Positions 15,779 to 24,810 of a stretch of DNA of 64,000 nt are shown here, one piece after another (the first letter of the stretch is position 1; each line of letters opens with the position of its first letter). The position numbers and the translations under genes are program-made. Location of the stretch: assembly GCA_027486845.1 (NCBI GenBank), contig JAIXOL010000081.1:24640-88639 (forward strand), read 5' to 3'. Source of the stretch: Cytophagaceae bacterium. GTDB taxonomy: Bacteria; Bacteroidota; Bacteroidia; Cytophagales; Spirosomataceae. The notes beneath the pieces are model-generated. The model was not told the DNA's origin. It saw only the letters and a program-made list of their open reading frames with translations, and did no database searches.

Positions 15779-18180
15779 TTACAACCCTGTATTTTTGCTA
15801 AAAAAACTTCGCTTGGCCCTGCACTAAATGGCGGATTAAGCGAAATGCTTTTTCCTGCATAATAATTGGTGGGAGTAGTAATATTTGCTTGACTCGTAAT
15901 GGTTTCACTGGCTGAATAAGTTCCTGCAGCTTGCGAAATATTTCCGTAAACTAAGGTAAGGCTACAACTTGGAGTCTCGATTTCCCAAAAACCTCTTCCA
16001 TAGGTACCAACTCTTAGTTTTCCACCAATTTTTGAAAGTTCTACTTCATTTACTGCCACTTGAGGCAAACCCATTCCGAACAAAGTCCAGGTAGGATTTG
16101 CTAAATTTCTGTAATAAACCCCAATATTCATACCTACATAAATACCTTCAGTTGTGAAATCATCTACAACGACACTTCTTCCCGCAATCGCAGGTAAGCC
16201 AGCCGAAATATTAGTAAAAGTAGCTCCTGCATTCGTCGAAAGCAAGACAGGTTGAGTTGTAGAAGTGGTGGTTATCCAAACTCGTGTAGGGTCATTGTAC
16301 TTCACAGCAATATCAGTAATAGTGGCTGGTGCAGTGTAAGTTGACCAAGTTGTACCACCATTTGCGGTTCGGTGCAAGGTTGTTCCGAGAGAAGCATAAA
16401 TATATTGGTCATTTGATGGGGCAACAGCTAATTCATTTAAATTGCCCGTTACGGGTGAAATCGCCGTCCAATTTGTACCTGAATTAATTGTTTTGTAAAC
16501 AGCATTCCAGCCACCATAGGCGGTCGTCGAACTCGTCGGGTGCCATGCCAGAGGGGTAATCCAGTTACCTCCAGTAGGCTTTGGTAAACCAGAATATGAA
16601 TTACCTCCATTAGTGGTTCTGTAAATACTCCCATTTTGCGAAGTACCAATCATTCGTAGATGATTAGTGGGGTCAATGATAACATCCATTCCATCAGCAC
16701 CGAGCCAATCTACGAAATTCCCTCCTGATTGGCGAGCCACAGTTCCGTTATCTTGAGCTCCACCTGCCATCACATTGGCATTGGTAATACTAGAAGCAAT
16801 CCGATACAATTGTCTGATTCCAAGACCCGTTGATAGGTCTGTCCAAGTATTTTGGGCAGCATAAGAAGTTCTATAAACTCCTCCATCACTTCCAGAAAAA
16901 AGCGTAGTACCCACATATTCCAAAGCATGAACATCTGCATGATTATAACCTACTGTATTTGGGTAAGACCAAACAGTTTGTTGAGTAAAAGATGTTCCGC
17001 CGTTAGTGCTTCTCCAAACAATAATTCCTGCGATAGACAAATCATTTACATTAGATGGATTTACCGCAATGGCCATATCATAAGTAGCTTGTCCGCCAGA
17101 CGTTGTACTTGAATATCCAAAATAATTAGTACTCGTTCCGATACTCCCAACCACAGTAGTTGAGAAATTAAGACCCGAATCAGTACTTTTGTATAATCGT
17201 CCAAATTCACTACCATTGGCTTGTACGGCATAAACCACATTGGCATTATTTGGACTTACACCTAATAGTGTACGTCCTGAATTGGTAATTCCTGAAGTTA
17301 TAGCGTTCCAAGTTATACCACCATCAGTTGAGCGATGAATTGTTGTAGTAGAAGCCGAATTTCCTGAGGAATACATTATATTTGGGTCGTTTGGTTTAAA
17401 TTCAATATCTTCGACTGAAACACTAGACAGTCTTAGAGTCCAACTTGTGCCACCATTTGAAGATTCATGAATTCCTGAACTGGAAGTTGCATATATTTTA
17501 TTACTATTGGTTGGATGAACCAATATTTTTTTTGTTGAAATATTACTGGCAGCCATTGTTGTCCAAGTAATACCCGCATCTGTAGATTTAATAACTCCTA
17601 CACCAGTAGCTGCTGCATATATTGTATTTGTATTAGAAGGGGCAATAGCAAGGTTAAAAACATTCATATAAGCACTGTTATTGTCAACGAGTGGAGTCCA
17701 TGATGTACCTCCATTGGTAGTCTTCCAAATACCACCACCTGGCGAAGAAATATAAATAATATTTGTATTAGACGGATTTACAGCCACACTCGTAACTCGT
17801 CCTACACCTGGATTCCAGCCCGAAGTATAAGTAAAACTTTTAGGGCCGAGTTCTACCCATGCAGCCGATGATAAAAGTGGAGAAATTTGAGCGGCTTTCT
17901 TAAAAGCTTCTTGCTCGACCAAAACTGGTATTCGATAGCCTTTTTCATCTAAATGGAATTTTTGCTCGAATTTCCATCTTTCATAATGCTTTCGGTCTTT
18001 CTTTTGCTGAGTGGTATCGGTCTCGTTGGCGATAAACAAATCGGCCAAATTTTGGATTTCGGTAAAACTTAAATCATTCCGATTAATGATTTCATAAATT
18101 GTCTTCTGAGCAAAAATATCATTAAAAGTAAACAGCAAAAGAAATAGCCAATAATACTGTCTATGTACAATTGTTAACAT
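15775..18180 (-). CDS. Exported Asp-box (sortilin/BNR-like) beta-propeller protein with GCN C-terminus
   Basis: An 801-residue paralogue of the gene at 12901. The signal peptide ends near DIFAQ. There are at least ten Asp-box motifs (TTNGGTSWT, STDAGITWT, SSNGGTSWT, STDGGITWN, TANGGTTWS and others) in a VPS10-like propeller, interleaved with VNPSNTN-type turns. The C-terminal module (SGTYSASETIT-like repeat, SLNPPFSAG) ends in KIQGCN. The shared terminal GCN suggests a common anchoring or processing signal (inference). The substrate or partner is unknown; the paralogous lipoproteins on either side are candidates. Confidence 0.8.
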   Translation of the reverse strand: MLTIVHRQYYWLFLLLFTFNDIFAQKTIYEIINRNDLSFTEIQNLADLFIANETDTTQQKKDRKHYERWKFEQKFHLDEKGYRIPVLVEQEAFKKAAQISPLLSSAAWVELGPKSFTYTSGWNPGVGRVTSVAVNPSNTNIIYISSPGGGIWKTTNGGTSWTPLVDNNSAYMNVFNLAIAPSNTNTIYAAATGVGVIKSTDAGITWTTMAASNISTKKILVHPTNSNKIYATSSSGIHESSNGGTSWTLRLSSVSVEDIEFKPNDPNIMYSSGNSASTTTIHRSTDGGITWNAITSGITNSGRTLLGVSPNNANVVYAVQANGSEFGRLYKSTDSGLNFSTTVVGSIGTSTNYFGYSSTTSGGQATYDMAIAVNPSNVNDLSIAGIIVWRSTNGGTSFTQQTVWSYPNTVGYNHADVHALEYVGTTLFSGSDGGVYRTSYAAQNTWTDLSTGLGIRQLYRIASSITNANVMAGGAQDNGTVARQSGGNFVDWLGADGMDVIIDPTNHLRMIGTSQNGSIYRTTNGGNSYSGLPKPTGGNWITPLAWHPTSSTTAYGGWNAVYKTINSGTNWTAISPVTGNLNELAVAPSNDQYIYASLGTTLHRTANGGTTWSTYTAPATITDIAVKYNDPTRVWITTTSTTQPVLLSTNAGATFTNISAGLPAIAGRSVVVDDFTTEGIYVGMNIGVYYRNLANPTWTLFGMGLPQVAVNEVELSKIGGKLRVGTYGRGFWEIETPSCSLTLVYGNISQAAGTYSASETITSQANITTPTNYYAGKSISLNPPFSAGPSEVFLAKIQGCN

Positions 18181-18340
18181 TGATTAATAATATTGAATAG
18201 GAGGTAAAGGTTTAATTAAACTCTGTTTTTTATCCCTAAAATAGTTCAAGGTTGAGAATATAAAATTACCAAAATCCTAGATATACTTCAATATTTTTTT
18301 AAAACGATTACTAAAGAATATTTTATTCAAAAAATGGAAT

Positions 18341-18371
18341 AAAAAAGTCTGTTACTCCTAAAGCAACAGAC
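18341..18371 (-). terminator. Terminator after lipoprotein paralogue 3
   Basis: Stem GTCTGTT with AACAGAC around an 11-base loop, followed on the minus strand by six T. It separates the lipoprotein gene from the Asp-box gene at 15775. Confidence 0.65.
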
Positions 18372-18397
18372 CAATAATTATATTCGTTCTTGTATTT

Positions 18398-18814
18398 CTA
18401 AGGTCGTCCAGTATTGATATTTAATTCGACAAATACTCGTTGTTGGCGTGAAACCTTCACAGTTTTCTCAATACTTGTTTTTACACTAAAAGCCAGTGCA
18501 TTTTGTACGGCAGACTCTAAATATACTTTATAAGACCCCTCTTCTACCTCGAATAAAAAAACACCAGTTCGGTTAAGTTTTTTTCTTAGGGGGGATATAT
18601 AACTGTTTTCACTGCTTATTGTAACAGTATACTCACCATAAATCCTATCCAATTCTTCATTAGTTAATCTGCATGGATTATCGCTATTAGGGTCTATAGC
18701 ATATCCACACAGTGGGCCAATACTTACTTTACCTTCAATAATCCCCAAAGGTCTTACATCTGCGGCATTACATCCCATTAAAATAAGTATGAAAAACAAA
18801 TATAACAATTTCAT
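18398..18814 (-). CDS. Small lipoprotein, IGPLC family (paralogue 3)
   Basis: A 138-residue lipoprotein (lipobox LMGC) with EGKVSIGPLCG, an NPCRLTNEELDRIYGEY block, NRTGVFLFEVEEG and an ending NINTGRP. Its layout is that of the copies at 11974 and 12385. It has its own terminator and lies between rnpA and the second Asp-box gene. No enzymatic motif is visible; it could be a binding or assembly factor for its large neighbours. Confidence 0.75.
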   Translation of the reverse strand: MKLLYLFFILILMGCNAADVRPLGIIEGKVSIGPLCGYAIDPNSDNPCRLTNEELDRIYGEYTVTISSENSYISPLRKKLNRTGVFLFEVEEGSYKVYLESAVQNALAFSVKTSIEKTVKVSRQQRVFVELNINTGRP

Positions 18815-18920
18815 AATCCCTACATATTTGGGTAAATAATTGGCTTTTATTTAAACGAATTAGGCTCTATTTTTTATTAAAAAGGTTGGGAAAAGATAAA
18901 AATGAGAAAGAGTTTTTTAA

Positions 18921-19310
18921 TCATTTTGTACCAAAGACCTTCTTCAAAGCACTTTTCATGCCTTTTTCGATAATCTTATAATCTTCGATACCTTTTCCTA
19001 TATAAATAAAAGCGATGCTAAAATCGCCTATGAGTAATTGTTTATGAAGACGATAGGCTTCTTTCATACGGCGGCGAATAAGATTGCGATCAACGGCGTG
19101 CTTAAACTGACGCTTCGGCACGGAAAATAAAACTTGGGTAGCATTTTGAGGAGAAAGACTTGAATCAGCTTCGACAGAAATTTTAGGCTGAAAAACCACA
19201 CGCATCGGGTATGAAAATACTCCTTCATTAGCATTATTTTTTCTGTCAAAAAGGCCTTCGATAACCTTTACACTACAAAGACGCTCGTCTTTTTTAAATG
19301 TTTGCTTCAT
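18921..19310 (-). CDS. rnpA: Ribonuclease P protein component
   Basis: A 129-residue basic protein that assists the RNase P RNA in removing 5' leaders from pre-tRNAs. The RNR signature is present (AVDRNLIRRRMKEAYRLHK, about residues 72-90), after a beta-strand QVLFSVPKR. It sits downstream of rpmH, the classic bacterial order, but with a terminator between them. A degenerate copy of its last third lies at 15512-15664. Confidence 0.95.
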   Translation of the reverse strand: MKQTFKKDERLCSVKVIEGLFDRKNNANEGVFSYPMRVVFQPKISVEADSSLSPQNATQVLFSVPKRQFKHAVDRNLIRRRMKEAYRLHKQLLIGDFSIAFIYIGKGIEDYKIIEKGMKSALKKVFGTK

Positions 19311-19372
19311 GTAGTGCTAACATAATTGTTTGCAAAAAATTTATCAAATGAAGTAAAACCACCTTCAATAAT

Positions 19373-19397
19373 AAAAAAAGCCACCCAAAAGGCGGCT
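19373..19397 (-). terminator. Terminator between rpmH and rnpA
   Basis: On the minus strand: AGCCGCC, loop, GGTGGCT, then seven T. One G-U pair lies in the stem. It sits after the rpmH stop and before rnpA, so it likely attenuates rnpA relative to rpmH. Confidence 0.7.
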
Positions 19398-19452
19398 CAA
19401 ATATCTTTATTATCAAATAGATTTGATAAAATTCCTATTTTAAGAAAAAATA

Positions 19453-19608
19453 TTATTTGTGCTTTTTCTCATCAGAAACAGATAATCTCTTTCTACCTCT
19501 TGCACGACGTGCAGAAATTATTCTTCTTCCGTTAGCTGTTTCCATACGCTCACGGAATCCGTGTTTGTTACGACGCTTTCTATTTGATGGTTGGAATGTC
19601 CTTTTCAT
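19453..19608 (-). CDS. rpmH: 50S ribosomal protein L34
   Basis: A 51-residue, strongly basic protein. It starts [20 protein letters not shown] and continues [20 protein letters not shown], the L34 signature in full. The short length is normal. A consensus promoter lies 46-76 bases upstream, and rnpA follows downstream as usual. Confidence 0.97.
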   Translation of the reverse strand: MKRTFQPSNRKRRNKHGFRERMETANGRRIISARRARGRKRLSVSDEKKHK

Positions 19609-19653
19609 TATATTTTTGTTATTTTTGTTCTTGGAATCTTAAATTCGGGATTG

Positions 19654-19684
19654 CAAAAGTACTACTATTTTTTAAAACCACAAA
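19654..19684 (-). promoter_or_regulatory. Bacteroidota consensus promoter of rpmH
   Basis: Minus strand: TTTG (19681-19684), exactly 19 bases, then TACTTTTG (19654-19661). This matches the -33/-7 consensus TTTG-N19-TAnnTTTG and ends 45 bases before the rpmH start. Confidence 0.75.
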
Positions 19685-19704
19685 ATCCTTACGAAAAAAT
19701 CTAT

Positions 19705-21153
19705 ATGAAATACAAAATATATTCAAAAAACAAAGCATCTCACTTCATTAACATTGAATGTAATATCGAAAATATTTGCTCTCAAGAAGTCGAACTACAA
19801 TTACCAACTTGGCGACCTGGACGTTATGAATTACAAAATTTTGCTAAAAATATTCAAAATTTTGAGGTTTTTGACGAAAATAACCAAAAACTAAAAGTGT
19901 CAAAAATCACGAAAGACCGCTGGAAAGTACAAACTAACGAAGCCACTCGCATTGTAGCCAAATATAATTATTTTGCCAATATAATCAATGCAGGAAGTAG
20001 TTTTGTCGATGAAAATATTCTGTATGTAAATCCAGTAAACCTCTGTATTTATGCCGAAGGCTACATCAATGAACCTTGCACATTAGAATTATACAAAGCT
20101 AATAATCAAGAAGTTGCGGGATTAAATGATCAACAAAAACTTGATGATGATAAAGTAAGTATTTCATTTAATGATTTTTATCATTTGGCAGATTCGCCTT
20201 TTATCGTCAGTTCAAATCTAAAGCATGATTTTTACAAAGTCGGAAAAGTACAATTTAACATTTGGTTTGAAGGAAACCTTTCAAGAGAATTTTTGCACAA
20301 TATAAAAACCGATTTTAAGAAATTTACTGAAGAACAAATCAAACTTTTTGGCGAATTTCCTGAAAAAGCTTATCACTTTATTACTTGGATTTTACCAATA
20401 CCCTATTATCATGGAGTTGAGCATCGCAGCTCTACTATGCAAGTTTTGGGGCCAGATAGTCAGGATTTTGACGATTCACCGCCCGCAGAACTTTACATTG
20501 ATTTACTCGGTTTAGCATCGCACGAACTTTTCCATGCTTGGAATATTTGTAAACTTCGCCCCGTTGAACTTCTTCCTTACGACTATACGAAAGAAAATTA
20601 TTTCTCAACCTGCTTCGTTGCAGAGGGCGTAACGACTTATTACGGAGATTTGATGCTTTATCGCTCGGAGATTTTCGATAAAAATCAATATTACAAAGAA
20701 TTGGAAGCGTATTACAAACGTCATTTCGACCACGCTGACAATGCCTCTCAATCGCTCGTTGAATCTTCGTGGGATTTATGGCTCGATGGCTATACACAAA
20801 GCATTCCTAACCGAAAAGTTTCGGTGTATCATAAAGGGGCAATAGCCGCTCAGATTTTGGATTTACATATTCAACGAGTTACTGACAAAACTCGCTCGAT
20901 TGATAATGTAATGGCTTTGATGTGGCAGCGTTTCGGAAAATCTGAAAATGGCACTCCACTAAAAGGCTACACTTTGCAAGATTATAAAGATATTTGTGAA
21001 GAAGTGGCCGAAGAATCGCTTGATTGGTATTTTGAAAAATGTATTTTAGGAACAGAATCTCTTTTTGATTTACTCAACAACTATCTGCAAGACATTGATT
21101 TACAGATAGTTAGAAACGAAGAAGGACTGGTTAAATTAGAAATTCTTAGCTAA
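19705..21153 (+). CDS. M61 family metallopeptidase (glycyl aminopeptidase-like)
   Basis: A 482-residue protein. The zinc site is HELFHAWN (H273, E274, H277) with the third ligand E307 in AEGVTTYYG. The N-terminal half is the beta-rich M61 domain (LPTWRPGRYELQNFAKN). Members usually end in a PDZ domain; this one stops after the catalytic part, so PDZ appears absent. No signal peptide is seen, which points to a cytoplasmic enzyme. The ATG at 19705 is chosen, as upstream open codons overlap the rpmH promoter. Confidence 0.88.
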   Translation: MKYKIYSKNKASHFINIECNIENICSQEVELQLPTWRPGRYELQNFAKNIQNFEVFDENNQKLKVSKITKDRWKVQTNEATRIVAKYNYFANIINAGSSFVDENILYVNPVNLCIYAEGYINEPCTLELYKANNQEVAGLNDQQKLDDDKVSISFNDFYHLADSPFIVSSNLKHDFYKVGKVQFNIWFEGNLSREFLHNIKTDFKKFTEEQIKLFGEFPEKAYHFITWILPIPYYHGVEHRSSTMQVLGPDSQDFDDSPPAELYIDLLGLASHELFHAWNICKLRPVELLPYDYTKENYFSTCFVAEGVTTYYGDLMLYRSEIFDKNQYYKELEAYYKRHFDHADNASQSLVESSWDLWLDGYTQSIPNRKVSVYHKGAIAAQILDLHIQRVTDKTRSIDNVMALMWQRFGKSENGTPLKGYTLQDYKDICEEVAEESLDWYFEKCILGTESLFDLLNNYLQDIDLQIVRNEEGLVKLEILS

Positions 21154-21205
21154 ATATTACCATAAACATTCTCAATTATACAATAGACATTATCAATTAA
21201 AATAA

Positions 21206-21613
21206 ATGTATTCATTCGATTACGACTACCGAATCCGCTATGCCGATATTGACCAAATGGGCTATATGTATTATGGAAACTACGCCAAACTCTACGAAAT
21301 TGGTCGAGTAGAAGCCCTGCGTTCGTTGGGACTCCGTTACCGAGATTTAGAAGAAACAGGCATCATTATGCCAGTTTATGAAAATAAATCACGCTTTATT
21401 TCGCCCGCCAAATATGATGATTTAGTAACAATTCGAGTGATTATCAAGACATTACCTAAGGTAAGAATTATATTTCACTACGAAGTATATGATGAGCAAC
21501 AAACGCTTTTACATACTGGCGAAACCACATTGGTTTTTGTAAAAACATCAAATAATAGAATTACAACTTGCCCAAAAGAAATTACTGATAGATTATTGCC
21601 TTTTTTTCAGTAG
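21206..21613 (+). CDS. Acyl-CoA thioesterase of the YbgC/FadM hot-dog family
   Basis: A 135-residue single hot-dog domain. The active-site region RYADIDQMGYMYYGNY carries the conserved Asp, followed by the long helix EIGRVEALRSLGL. Such enzymes hydrolyse short or aromatic acyl-CoAs in the cytoplasm; the substrate here is unknown. It starts 52 bases after the M61 gene on the same strand. Confidence 0.88.
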   Translation: MYSFDYDYRIRYADIDQMGYMYYGNYAKLYEIGRVEALRSLGLRYRDLEETGIIMPVYENKSRFISPAKYDDLVTIRVIIKTLPKVRIIFHYEVYDEQQTLLHTGETTLVFVKTSNNRITTCPKEITDRLLPFFQ

Positions 21614-21660
21614 AACCATTTTCTAAATTGTATAAAAATAAGTCATTCATATTTAGATTA

Positions 21661-21695
21661 TCTGTGGCACATCTTTGAGATGTACCACAGATTTT
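21661..21695. terminator. Terminator between convergent thioesterase and amidase genes
   Basis: CTGTGG-C-ACATCT pairs with AGATGT-A-CCACAG around a TTG loop (21662-21690), followed by ATTTTAT on the plus strand. Confidence 0.6.
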
Positions 21696-21728
21696 ATATA
21701 AATCCAGCGAATAATTCGAAGAATTATT

Positions 21729-23378
21729 CTATAATTTTGGATGTTTTTTGTGAAAATCAGTCGCATCTTGATAGGCTTTTGCCACTTGTAAAAGCTTTGC
21801 TTCACCAAATAATTTACCCATAAAAGTAATACTCAAAGGGCGGCCTTCCGAGCGAAAACCGTTAGGCAAAACCACACATGGATGACCAGTAAGGTTGGTC
21901 ATAGTTAAATTTTTACTAAATGATGGCGTGATATAAACATCAAATCCTTTCAGCGTTTTATCTAATTCTTGAATCAATAAAGTGCGATGGCGATTGGCTT
22001 GTAAATATTCAACTGCAGGCACAAATCGAGCTGAACGAAAGGCATTTGGCCAGGCATTTTTACCTTGTCTGACCATCAAATCATCCTTTCCTGAGCGAGT
22101 TAAATCATCAAAAGCAGCGGCAGCTTCAACACCCAACAAAAAGCTAATTTCATTCGATGGTAAAGTTGGTAACTCAATCGAAATTAGCTCTGCACCAAGT
22201 TTTTTGAGTGTGACCAAAGTAAGCGAATCGGTCGTTTTATTGGGAGATTTTCTTTCAAAATCGCTTTTTACATAAGCAATTTTCATACCTTTTATCCCTT
22301 GCGTTCCATCATAATTAAAGGGAGCTTTCATGCAAGTAAAATCCTGATTATCAACTCCTTGAATAGTATTCATAACAATTGCACAATCCTCAACTGTGCG
22401 GCAAATCGGCCCCAATTTATCCATACTCCAACTTAAAGCCATCGCACCTGTGCGAGGTACTCGCCCAAAAGTTGGACGTAAACCAGTGGTTCCGCATTCG
22501 GTTGATGGCGATACAATCGAACCTAGCGTTTCACTTCCGATAGCAAAAGGTAAAAGCCCAGCCGAAACTGAAGAAGCCGAACCCGCCGATGAGCCACTCG
22601 AACCACGTTTCAAATCCCACGGATTTAAAGTTTTTCCACCAAACCAAACATCGCCCATTGCGAGTTCACCCAAGGTCAATTTGGCACAAAGAACCGCTCC
22701 TGCTTGCTCCAAACGCTGAATAACAATAGCATCTTTATCAATCATTTGGTCTTTAAAAGGCACCGAACCCCAAGTTGTTTTATAACCTTTTACAGCCAAT
22801 AAATCTTTTGCACCATAGGGAATTCCATGAAGAAAGCCCCTATATTTACCTGCCTTAATCTCAGCATCGGCTTGAGTAGCTTGTTTTAAAGCCAAATCTT
22901 CTGTAATCGTAACCACACAATGCAGTTGACTATCATATTTTTTTAGTCTTTCTAGAAAAAACTTTGTCAATTCAACTGAAGTTATCTGCTTCGTTTTGAG
23001 CAATTCACCTAATTCTCGCACCGAAAAAAAAGCCAAATCCTCACGATTTGTAGGTAATTTGACAGCCACAATTTGTGAAGCCTTGAAAGGCAAAAAGTTT
23101 TTTTCAAACTCAAAACCCAAAGGAAGCGGATTGAAATACAAAGCTGGCGAAACGCTATTATCAAGCGACACTTTTCGCATGGCTTCAAAATCTTTTTGGT
23201 TGTCTCGCAAATCATTAAGCATTGAATCAGCTTCGGCATCGGTAAAATCAAGTCCTAATATTTTCTCGGCTTGATTGATTACTTCAACTGTCAAAGGCGG
23301 ATTTTCGACAACTTTAGTGATGAATGCTCCCAAACCAAGTGAAAATAAGCAGGCTAAGGGTAAAATTAATTTTTTCAT
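21729..23378 (-). CDS. Amidase signature family hydrolase, exported
   Basis: About 549 residues with an N-terminal hydrophobic signal (MKKLILPLACLFSLGLGAF). The Ser-cisSer-Lys triad regions are visible: Lys in GIPYGAKDLLAVKG, and the Gly/Ser-rich GSSGSSAGSASSVSAGLLP followed by IGSETLGSIVSP with the nucleophilic Ser. Substrate unknown; related enzymes hydrolyse amides or aryl-acylamides. The ATG at 23378 is preferred over an upstream GTG at 23402. Confidence 0.88.
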   Translation of the reverse strand: MKKLILPLACLFSLGLGAFITKVVENPPLTVEVINQAEKILGLDFTDAEADSMLNDLRDNQKDFEAMRKVSLDNSVSPALYFNPLPLGFEFEKNFLPFKASQIVAVKLPTNREDLAFFSVRELGELLKTKQITSVELTKFFLERLKKYDSQLHCVVTITEDLALKQATQADAEIKAGKYRGFLHGIPYGAKDLLAVKGYKTTWGSVPFKDQMIDKDAIVIQRLEQAGAVLCAKLTLGELAMGDVWFGGKTLNPWDLKRGSSGSSAGSASSVSAGLLPFAIGSETLGSIVSPSTECGTTGLRPTFGRVPRTGAMALSWSMDKLGPICRTVEDCAIVMNTIQGVDNQDFTCMKAPFNYDGTQGIKGMKIAYVKSDFERKSPNKTTDSLTLVTLKKLGAELISIELPTLPSNEISFLLGVEAAAAFDDLTRSGKDDLMVRQGKNAWPNAFRSARFVPAVEYLQANRHRTLLIQELDKTLKGFDVYITPSFSKNLTMTNLTGHPCVVLPNGFRSEGRPLSITFMGKLFGEAKLLQVAKAYQDATDFHKKHPKL

Positions 23379-23506
23379 TATGCTGATGATTGTTTTTTCC
23401 ACAATTTAGGTAAAAGCGGAGTTTTTGAAAAGAGTTTTTAGATTTTATTATTAGAACTAATTTCTGAGTATATTTGATTTTCAGTTTATTAACAAAATTT
23501 CTATCA

Positions 23507-24754
23507 ATGAAAAAAATATTTCTAACATTCAGTCTAATTGTGGCTCTAACTGCTCCTCCAACGGGTGAGGGTGGGGCTTGTCTTTCAGCTCAAACACCCA
23601 ATAGCGTTAAAAAACACATTGGTTTTTTAGCATCTGATAAACTCGAAGGGCGTGGAACTGGAACGGAAGGAGGTAAAGCTGCAGCAGAATATATAGAAAA
23701 ACAATTCAAAAAAATCGGACTAAAACCTTACGGCGATAAAGGCAAATATTTACAAGAATTTCCTGCTAAAAAAGGTTTGCCACCCAATATTAGTTATGTA
23801 CAAGCCACCAATGTAGTCGGTTTTTTGGATAATGGCTCAGATAAAACCATCGTCATTGGAGCTCATTACGACCACCTCGGCAAAGGCGACCAAGGGAGTT
23901 CATTGGAAGCAAATTCGGTTGGAAACATTCATAACGGAGCAGATGATAATGCTTCAGGAACGGCTGGATTGATAGAAATGGCAAAGTTTTATGCAAAAAA
24001 CAAAATCAAGGAAAAACACAATTTTTTATTTATCGGTTTTTCTGGCGAAGAATTGGGTTTAATTGGTTCAAAATATTATGCTGATAATGCTACAATCGAT
24101 TTAAAATCAGTCAATTGTATGATAAATATGGACATGATTGGTCGTTATCGTGATGATAAAGGCTTAACAATTGGTGGTTGGGGAACGAGTAGCTTTTGGG
24201 GTAAAAATATTCCACAACTAGCTATGAATCAAGGAGTTAAATACAATGTTGACTCAGCGGGAGTCGGCCCATCCGACCACACTTCATTTTATCTCAAAAA
24301 CCTTCCTGTATTGTTTTTCTTTACGGGAGCTCACCAAGAGTACCACAAACCAAGCGATGATGCAAACTTGATAAATGCCGAAGGGGAAGTAAAGGTTTTA
24401 GAATTAGCAAAAAGCGTTATTGAGAAAATAGAAGTAGCTCCGAAACTTGATTTTATACTAGTGGCAAATAATCCACACGCTGGAAACGCCCGCAGTAGTT
24501 TTAAGGTTACGATGGGCATTATTCCTGACTACGCTTATGACAAAGGTGGGGTGAGAATCGACGGAGTAAGCAAGGGTCGCCCAGCAGAAATAGCAGGCAT
24601 CCAAGCGGGTGACGTAATTATGAAACTAGGAGAAAACTCAACTTCTGATGTACAAGAATATATGAAAGCACTCGGAAAGTTTGAAAAAGGACAAACAATT
24701 GATGCGGAAATAAAACGTGGGGCAGAAAAATTGATTTTGAAGATTACTTTTTAA
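23507..24754 (+). CDS. Exported M28 family aminopeptidase with PDZ domain
   Basis: About 415 residues. Zinc-site motifs of the M28 family are in order: GAHYDHLG, GADDNASGTAG, GFSGEELGLIGSKYY, NMDMIG and SDHTSFYLK, followed by EYHKPSDD. The last 90 residues form a PDZ domain (GGVRIDGVSKGRPAEIAGIQAGDVI). The signal peptide is interrupted by an odd Gly/Pro-rich insert (PPTGEGGA at residues 17-24) encoded by GC-rich DNA. The ATG at 23507 is chosen over an upstream TTG. Confidence 0.9.
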   Translation: MKKIFLTFSLIVALTAPPTGEGGACLSAQTPNSVKKHIGFLASDKLEGRGTGTEGGKAAAEYIEKQFKKIGLKPYGDKGKYLQEFPAKKGLPPNISYVQATNVVGFLDNGSDKTIVIGAHYDHLGKGDQGSSLEANSVGNIHNGADDNASGTAGLIEMAKFYAKNKIKEKHNFLFIGFSGEELGLIGSKYYADNATIDLKSVNCMINMDMIGRYRDDKGLTIGGWGTSSFWGKNIPQLAMNQGVKYNVDSAGVGPSDHTSFYLKNLPVLFFFTGAHQEYHKPSDDANLINAEGEVKVLELAKSVIEKIEVAPKLDFILVANNPHAGNARSSFKVTMGIIPDYAYDKGGVRIDGVSKGRPAEIAGIQAGDVIMKLGENSTSDVQEYMKALGKFEKGQTIDAEIKRGAEKLILKITF

Positions 24755-24767
24755 ACCTTGCAGAATT

Positions 24768-24810
24768 GGCAAATTTGCGGTTCGATGAATTGCAAGTTTG
24801 TCAATTCTAT
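24768..24810. terminator. Hairpin between convergent M28 and dnaX genes
   Basis: AGAATTGGCAAA pairs imperfectly with TTTGTCAATTCT across a long loop that contains a second short stem. No strong T-run. Confidence 0.4.
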
